Made by a program: the position numbers and the translations under genes. From Spirochaetales bacterium UBA6872 (GTDB lineage: Bacteria > Spirochaetota > Spirochaetia > Sphaerochaetales > Sphaerochaetaceae): DNA of 64,000 nt. The notes beneath the pieces were generated by a model. It searched no databases. It was not told the DNA's origin and was given only the letters and a program-made list of their open reading frames with translations. This document shows positions 60,824 through 64,000 of this stretch, piece by piece. Each line of letters begins with the position of its first letter. The first letter of the stretch is position 1. The stretch is from NCBI GenBank assembly GCA_002452215.1, contig DKCO01000046.1, positions 21,609 to 85,608 of the forward strand, given 5' to 3'.

Positions 60824-61690
60824 TTATCCTTTTACAGCACCAGCTGTAACACCTTTTGTGATTTCTTTTCTGAAAACAATATAGAACGCAAGCATAGGGA
60901 CAAGACCAATAACAAGAGCTGCAAACTGTTTCCCATAGTCAGAGGAAAGTGCTCCAGCGAACTTCTGAACTCCTACAGGCAATGATTTTATTGCATCGAA
61001 AGAAGTAAGGATATTTATCAACATGAACTCATTCCAAGTTCCGGTTACTGTCAATATCGCAAGCGTAACTCCTACTGGCTTGGCCATTGGCAGAATAAGA
61101 CGCATGAAAATCCTGAAATAGGTCGCTCCATCTATTCGAGCGCTCTCGATAAGAGCATCAGGGATTGATTTTATATACTCTGTACCAAGGTAGATCCCCA
61201 TTGGCATTCCTATGCCTATATAAGGAATCAGAACTCCAAGACGAGTATTGTATAGCCCCGCCCAGTTTACAAGCAAGAACAGAGGAACCATTATGCATTG
61301 AAGAGTCAAGAGCATTCCAATCACAAACGATCCATGCAAGATTGGTGTTGCCTTGCTTTTGAGCTTCGCAAACGCAAAGCTACCCATAAACGACAACACA
61401 ACAACAGCAATCGTAGTAAAAGCCGTGTAGAAAACGCTATTGAAAATCAATATTGGGAATTTTCCTCTTGTCCATGCGTCAACATAATTGATAAAAGTTG
61501 GTGAAAATCCTTCTATTTTCCCTGGAAGTCCAAGTTTGTTCATCTGGAATTCCTGCGTTGTCTTGAATGAGTTGATGAAAAGCCAAACAAGAGGATAGAT
61601 TGCTAAAAGAGTGAACGCAATCAGAATAAGATAGATAACAACGAGTCCGATTATTGCAGATGGACTTTTCTTGTCTTGGATATTTGCCAT
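60824..61690 (-). CDS. CUT1 sugar ABC transporter permease (MalG-like)
   Basis: From the ATG at 61690, one base after the previous stop, the protein has 288 residues with six helices and the EAA loop 'ESARIDGATYFRIFMRLILPM'. It ends with the family tail 'ITKGVTAGAVKG'. Its order is unusual for the window: it lies 163 bp upstream of the binding-protein start codon on the same strand, so the permease genes precede the binding-protein gene, which has its own promoter. Confidence 0.9.
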   Translation of the reverse strand: MANIQDKKSPSAIIGLVVIYLILIAFTLLAIYPLVWLFINSFKTTQEFQMNKLGLPGKIEGFSPTFINYVDAWTRGKFPILIFNSVFYTAFTTIAVVVLSFMGSFAFAKLKSKATPILHGSFVIGMLLTLQCIMVPLFLLVNWAGLYNTRLGVLIPYIGIGMPMGIYLGTEYIKSIPDALIESARIDGATYFRIFMRLILPMAKPVGVTLAILTVTGTWNEFMLINILTSFDAIKSLPVGVQKFAGALSSDYGKQFAALVIGLVPMLAFYIVFRKEITKGVTAGAVKG

Positions 61691-61691
61691 A

Positions 61692-62618
61692 TTACTCTCT
61701 TCCTCCAAACTTTCTCTCAACGAGTTTCGTCAGCCCAATCAAAATAAAGCTTATAATTATCATTACAGTTGAAATAGCGTTGGCTAAAGGATAGTTAGGA
61801 GCTCCCTTGAATGCTTTGTCAAACATATAAAGTGACAACACACTTGTTCTGTTAGCAGGTCCCCCACTAGTCATAACATAGATCAAGTCAAAACTCTTAA
61901 GGCTTCCACTTATTGCAAGAATTGCAGCTGTTACGATAACACCACTAAGACATGGCAACATTATGTGCCAAAGAACTTGCATCTCGTTTGCTCCATCTAT
62001 AATGCCAGCCTCGATTATCGAAGAATCGATCTTTTGCAAATTAGCCATGAATATAATCAAGTATGTTCCTGTATACATCCATAGAATCACAAAGAGGACC
62101 TTGAACATTGGGTGTGACGAAACTGCTGCTTCATATTGTGGATTGAAGATCCTGACAAAGTCTGTGAATGCACCACTTGGGGAGAAGAATGATTTCCAAA
62201 GAATACCTATTACAACTGTTGATATGACACAAGGCAAATATATCATCGTTTGGAAGAAATCCTTTGCCTTGACCATTCCTCTTTGCAAAATATATGCAAG
62301 CAAGAATCCAAGAGGAATCTGTCCAAAGACTGAGATAAAGACAATAAGCATATTGTTCTTAAGAGCAAGATAGAAATATGGATCCTTGAACATCTTTCTA
62401 TAAGAATCGAATCCAACTATTTCAAAAGAATTGGCACCAGAGAACAGAGCCCCACCCTTGTAATTGCTTAGAGAAAGAACAATCGAGAATACAGTTGGAA
62501 ATGCCATCACAGCAAAATATACCAAAAAGCCAGGAAGCACAAAGGCCCAATACATGATAGTATTCTCTTTCTTTGTAGAGATGCCTTTGCTCTTTTTCTT
62601 AATCTCCTCCCTTTTCAT
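61692..62618 (-). CDS. CUT1 sugar ABC transporter permease (MalF-like)
   Basis: The 308-residue protein starts with a basic cytoplasmic segment and the first helix 'YWAFVLPGFLVYFAVMAFP', and has the EAA loop 'EAGIIDGANEMQVLWHIMLPC'. It begins 17 bp after the ROK repressor gene, so repressor and permeases are one operon driven by the promoter at 63838-63866. As with the other CUT1 system, no ATPase gene is nearby. Confidence 0.9.
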   Translation of the reverse strand: MKREEIKKKSKGISTKKENTIMYWAFVLPGFLVYFAVMAFPTVFSIVLSLSNYKGGALFSGANSFEIVGFDSYRKMFKDPYFYLALKNNMLIVFISVFGQIPLGFLLAYILQRGMVKAKDFFQTMIYLPCVISTVVIGILWKSFFSPSGAFTDFVRIFNPQYEAAVSSHPMFKVLFVILWMYTGTYLIIFMANLQKIDSSIIEAGIIDGANEMQVLWHIMLPCLSGVIVTAAILAISGSLKSFDLIYVMTSGGPANRTSVLSLYMFDKAFKGAPNYPLANAISTVMIIISFILIGLTKLVERKFGGRE

Positions 62619-62635
62619 ATCTCCTCCCTTTTTCT

Positions 62636-63811
62636 TTATTTTTGTCTTGCCTTCATATTCTTTATCATGCTATCCCAATCGAAACTGAGCACGCTTTTGA
62701 TCTTCGAGAGCTCTGGAATCGAAAACATATTTTGCAAGTACATCCTTGCAGCGCCCTCGGCTACAGCCATCTCATCAGAAGAATCGAAAACTAATTCCAC
62801 TCCATATTTTTCAAGCACATCAAGAAAAGCCGGGGCTTTTCTCTTGATTGTAGCAAGCATTGAATCCTTATCAGCAAAAGGTTTTCCAATCATGTAAAAG
62901 TACTTGGGATCTATTACAGAAACAACAGGCACCAATGAGAGAAAAATATCCCCAACCCATTTCTCCCAGACAGCAAGATCGCTTTGTGTCCTAGACAATT
63001 CCTCGTTCGAGATTCCAGATTGGCCACTCATCTCTTTGTTCCAAGTTACAGAGCAGAATTCACCTGCAGATGAATGTGCTCCATGATACACTTTTCCATC
63101 TATCGCAATTCCGATTCCTATTCCGACTCCGTTTCGGTCGTCGAATTGATTATTTGATTCATGATAATCGCCATATAAAGCAATAAGATCGCTTTGTATG
63201 TCTTTTGAGTTCACCATTTCATACCATGCTGTACAGTTTGCATCATTCTCGATTATCACAAAATATGGATATTTGGCTTTGAAATGCTTATAAAAATCAT
63301 AATCGTAGAGCTTCAAAGGCTCAGCATATTTTACGATTCCTCTTTCGCCATCAACTACTCCAGGAACACCAAAACAAACTCCAAGCAAAGAAAGCGATAG
63401 TTTATTGGAAACACCAATGACTTTATCCATCAAGAAATCAATAATCGCATCAAAGCCAGCATCCGGCGTGTTGCCTATCTCGCTCCAGATGGTCTTACCA
63501 TAGATATCGATAAGTGTCGCTCTATAGTGCGAAGGTTGCAAATCGAACCCAGCAACAATTCCAATTGAAGGATTCAAGGAAAGAGTGATTGCTTTTCTTC
63601 CTCCGTGAGATTGGCTTGAACGTTCAGACCCTTCCACAATCACCCCATTATCAATCAAATAATTTGTTATATTGGTAACTGTTGATCTATATAGATTCAA
63701 TTCCCTAGCAATATCGGCTCTTGCGATGCCAGGCTTTTTCCAGACAAGTTGTGCAATCAATGCAATGTTGACATTCTTTTGATATAGATTGTTGCTGATT
63801 ATCGATTGCAT
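62636..63811 (-). CDS. ROK-family transcriptional repressor of the GH/CUT1 island
   Basis: The protein has 391 residues. The N-terminal winged helix-turn-helix ('LVWKKPGIARADIARELNLY' then 'RSTVTNITNYLIDNGVI') is followed by a ROK domain with 'GVCFGVPGVVDGERGIVKYA' and 'NDANCTAWYEMVN'. The Cys-rich zinc motif of classical ROK proteins is missing ('AGEFCSVTWNKEMSGQSG' stands there), so it probably keeps only ligand binding. The operator TTTGTACAAA beside its own promoter and at the binding-protein promoter indicates autoregulation plus control of sugar uptake. Confidence 0.9.
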   Translation of the reverse strand: MQSIISNNLYQKNVNIALIAQLVWKKPGIARADIARELNLYRSTVTNITNYLIDNGVIVEGSERSSQSHGGRKAITLSLNPSIGIVAGFDLQPSHYRATLIDIYGKTIWSEIGNTPDAGFDAIIDFLMDKVIGVSNKLSLSLLGVCFGVPGVVDGERGIVKYAEPLKLYDYDFYKHFKAKYPYFVIIENDANCTAWYEMVNSKDIQSDLIALYGDYHESNNQFDDRNGVGIGIGIAIDGKVYHGAHSSAGEFCSVTWNKEMSGQSGISNEELSRTQSDLAVWEKWVGDIFLSLVPVVSVIDPKYFYMIGKPFADKDSMLATIKRKAPAFLDVLEKYGVELVFDSSDEMAVAEGAARMYLQNMFSIPELSKIKSVLSFDWDSMIKNMKARQK

Positions 63812-63824
63812 AATTTGTTCATCC

Positions 63825-63866
63825 TTTGTACAAACTTACCGTAACATGGCTTTTTACACCTGTCAA
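63825..63866 (-). promoter_or_regulatory. Promoter and operator of the ROK repressor-permease operon
   Basis: The palindrome TTTGTACAAA (63825-63834) lies downstream of a -10-like TACGGT (complement of 63838-63843, weak). A perfect TTGACA (complement of 63861-63866) stands 17 bp further up. The whole block resembles 60714-60755, including the flanking bases TTGTTCAT.CTTTGTAC. Confidence 0.72.
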
Positions 63867-63919
63867 ACAAAATTTGTGAAAGAAATTTTCCAATAAAAAA
63901 GACTCAATCGTGATTTTTG

Positions 63920-63947
63920 TTGACTGCCATATGCTTTCGCCTATTGT
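63920..63947 (+). promoter_or_regulatory. Possible promoter for a plus-strand gene beyond the window
   Basis: TTGACT (63920-63925) and TATTGT (63942-63947) are 16 bp apart. A GGAG at 63990-63993 followed by AATTTTAT at the window end looks like the ribosome-binding site and start of a gene that begins at or just after position 64000. No coding sequence is visible in 63867-64000. Confidence 0.4.
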
Positions 63948-64000
63948 CACAAATAAAATCAGGAACCGTTCTACATACGCATAGAGATGGAGAATTTTAT

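Noticed and set aside
1..64000. CRISPR arrays, prophage structural genes, rRNA and tRNA genes
   Set aside because: None were seen: no evenly spaced short repeats with unique spacers, no capsid/tail genes, no rRNA-like or tRNA-like segments in the gaps.

Overview
The window looks like a chromosomal segment of an AT-rich, host- or gut-associated spirochaete (Sphaerochaeta/Treponema-like). The taxonomic hints are indirect. Several solute-binding proteins have signal peptides ending in 'LFA(G/N)GATE', a style common in Sphaerochaetales. There is also a BspA-like leucine-rich-repeat lipoprotein of the type common in treponemes, and a very large share of ABC transporters and glycosidases. A 16S rRNA gene or marker set would be needed to fix the taxonomy. 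No rRNA, tRNA or CRISPR array was seen.

Layout. 0-3 kb: the C-terminal end of a DUF234-type ATPase, an rRNA/tRNA methyltransferase pair (rsmI and a SpoU/TrmH enzyme), and a solitary pspA. 3-8 kb: a compositionally distinct ATPase, a scar made of a DUF3800 fragment plus a duplicated gene start, and a large LRR lipoprotein. 8-11.3 kb: a complete sigma-54 controlled phage-shock locus (pspF divergent from pspA, a PspB-like gene, pspC and a DUF4097 gene). Both pspA genes have a textbook -24/-12 promoter preceded by two helically phased TGG-N9-CCA palindromes. 11.3-27.2 kb: a sulfated-glycan utilisation island with three sulfatases lacking signal peptides, a GH3 glycosidase, a phosphoglucose isomerase, a five-gene Opp-type transporter and a ROK repressor. 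AT-rich 21-bp palindromic sites recur in front of its transcription units. 27.3-31.2 kb: housekeeping genes (aspS, HI0933-type flavoprotein, OsmC).

31.2-36.9 kb: a CUT1 sugar transporter with an FAD-dependent oxidoreductase and a divergent AraC regulator. 37-38.3 kb: an AAA/DUF4143 ATPase bracketed by two near-identical 54-bp copies of a hairpin, as if inserted into the terminator between the convergent araC and ribokinase genes. 38.3-44.2 kb: ribokinase, an ADP-ribosylglycohydrolase-family protein fused to extra beta-rich domains, an orphan sugar-binding protein and a divergent LacI regulator. 44.2-48.2 kb: a split transketolase followed by DUF6062 and LUD genes, then a class II aldolase. 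48.3-52.2 kb: proS, then divergent kdgK and eda around a TGAAAC-N3-GTTTCA palindrome; the aldolase carries an extra C-terminal VOC-like domain. 52.2-53.75 kb: a junkyard of IS1182 and IS21-like remnants, a 77-bp copy of part of the neighbouring GH1 gene, and a RelB/YafQ toxin-antitoxin pair whose toxin lacks its C-terminus. 53.75-63.8 kb: GH1, GH3 (NagZ-like) and GH2 (beta-mannosidase-like) enzymes, a CUT1 transporter and a ROK repressor, with one operator motif (TTTGTACAAA) at both the repressor and transporter promoters.

Overall, the window encodes import of oligosaccharides through several ABC systems followed by intracellular desulfation and hydrolysis. Products would enter glycolysis, the pentose phosphate pathway or the KDG/KDPG route, with each island under its own local regulator. 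The two CUT1 systems have no ATPase gene nearby and presumably share one encoded elsewhere.
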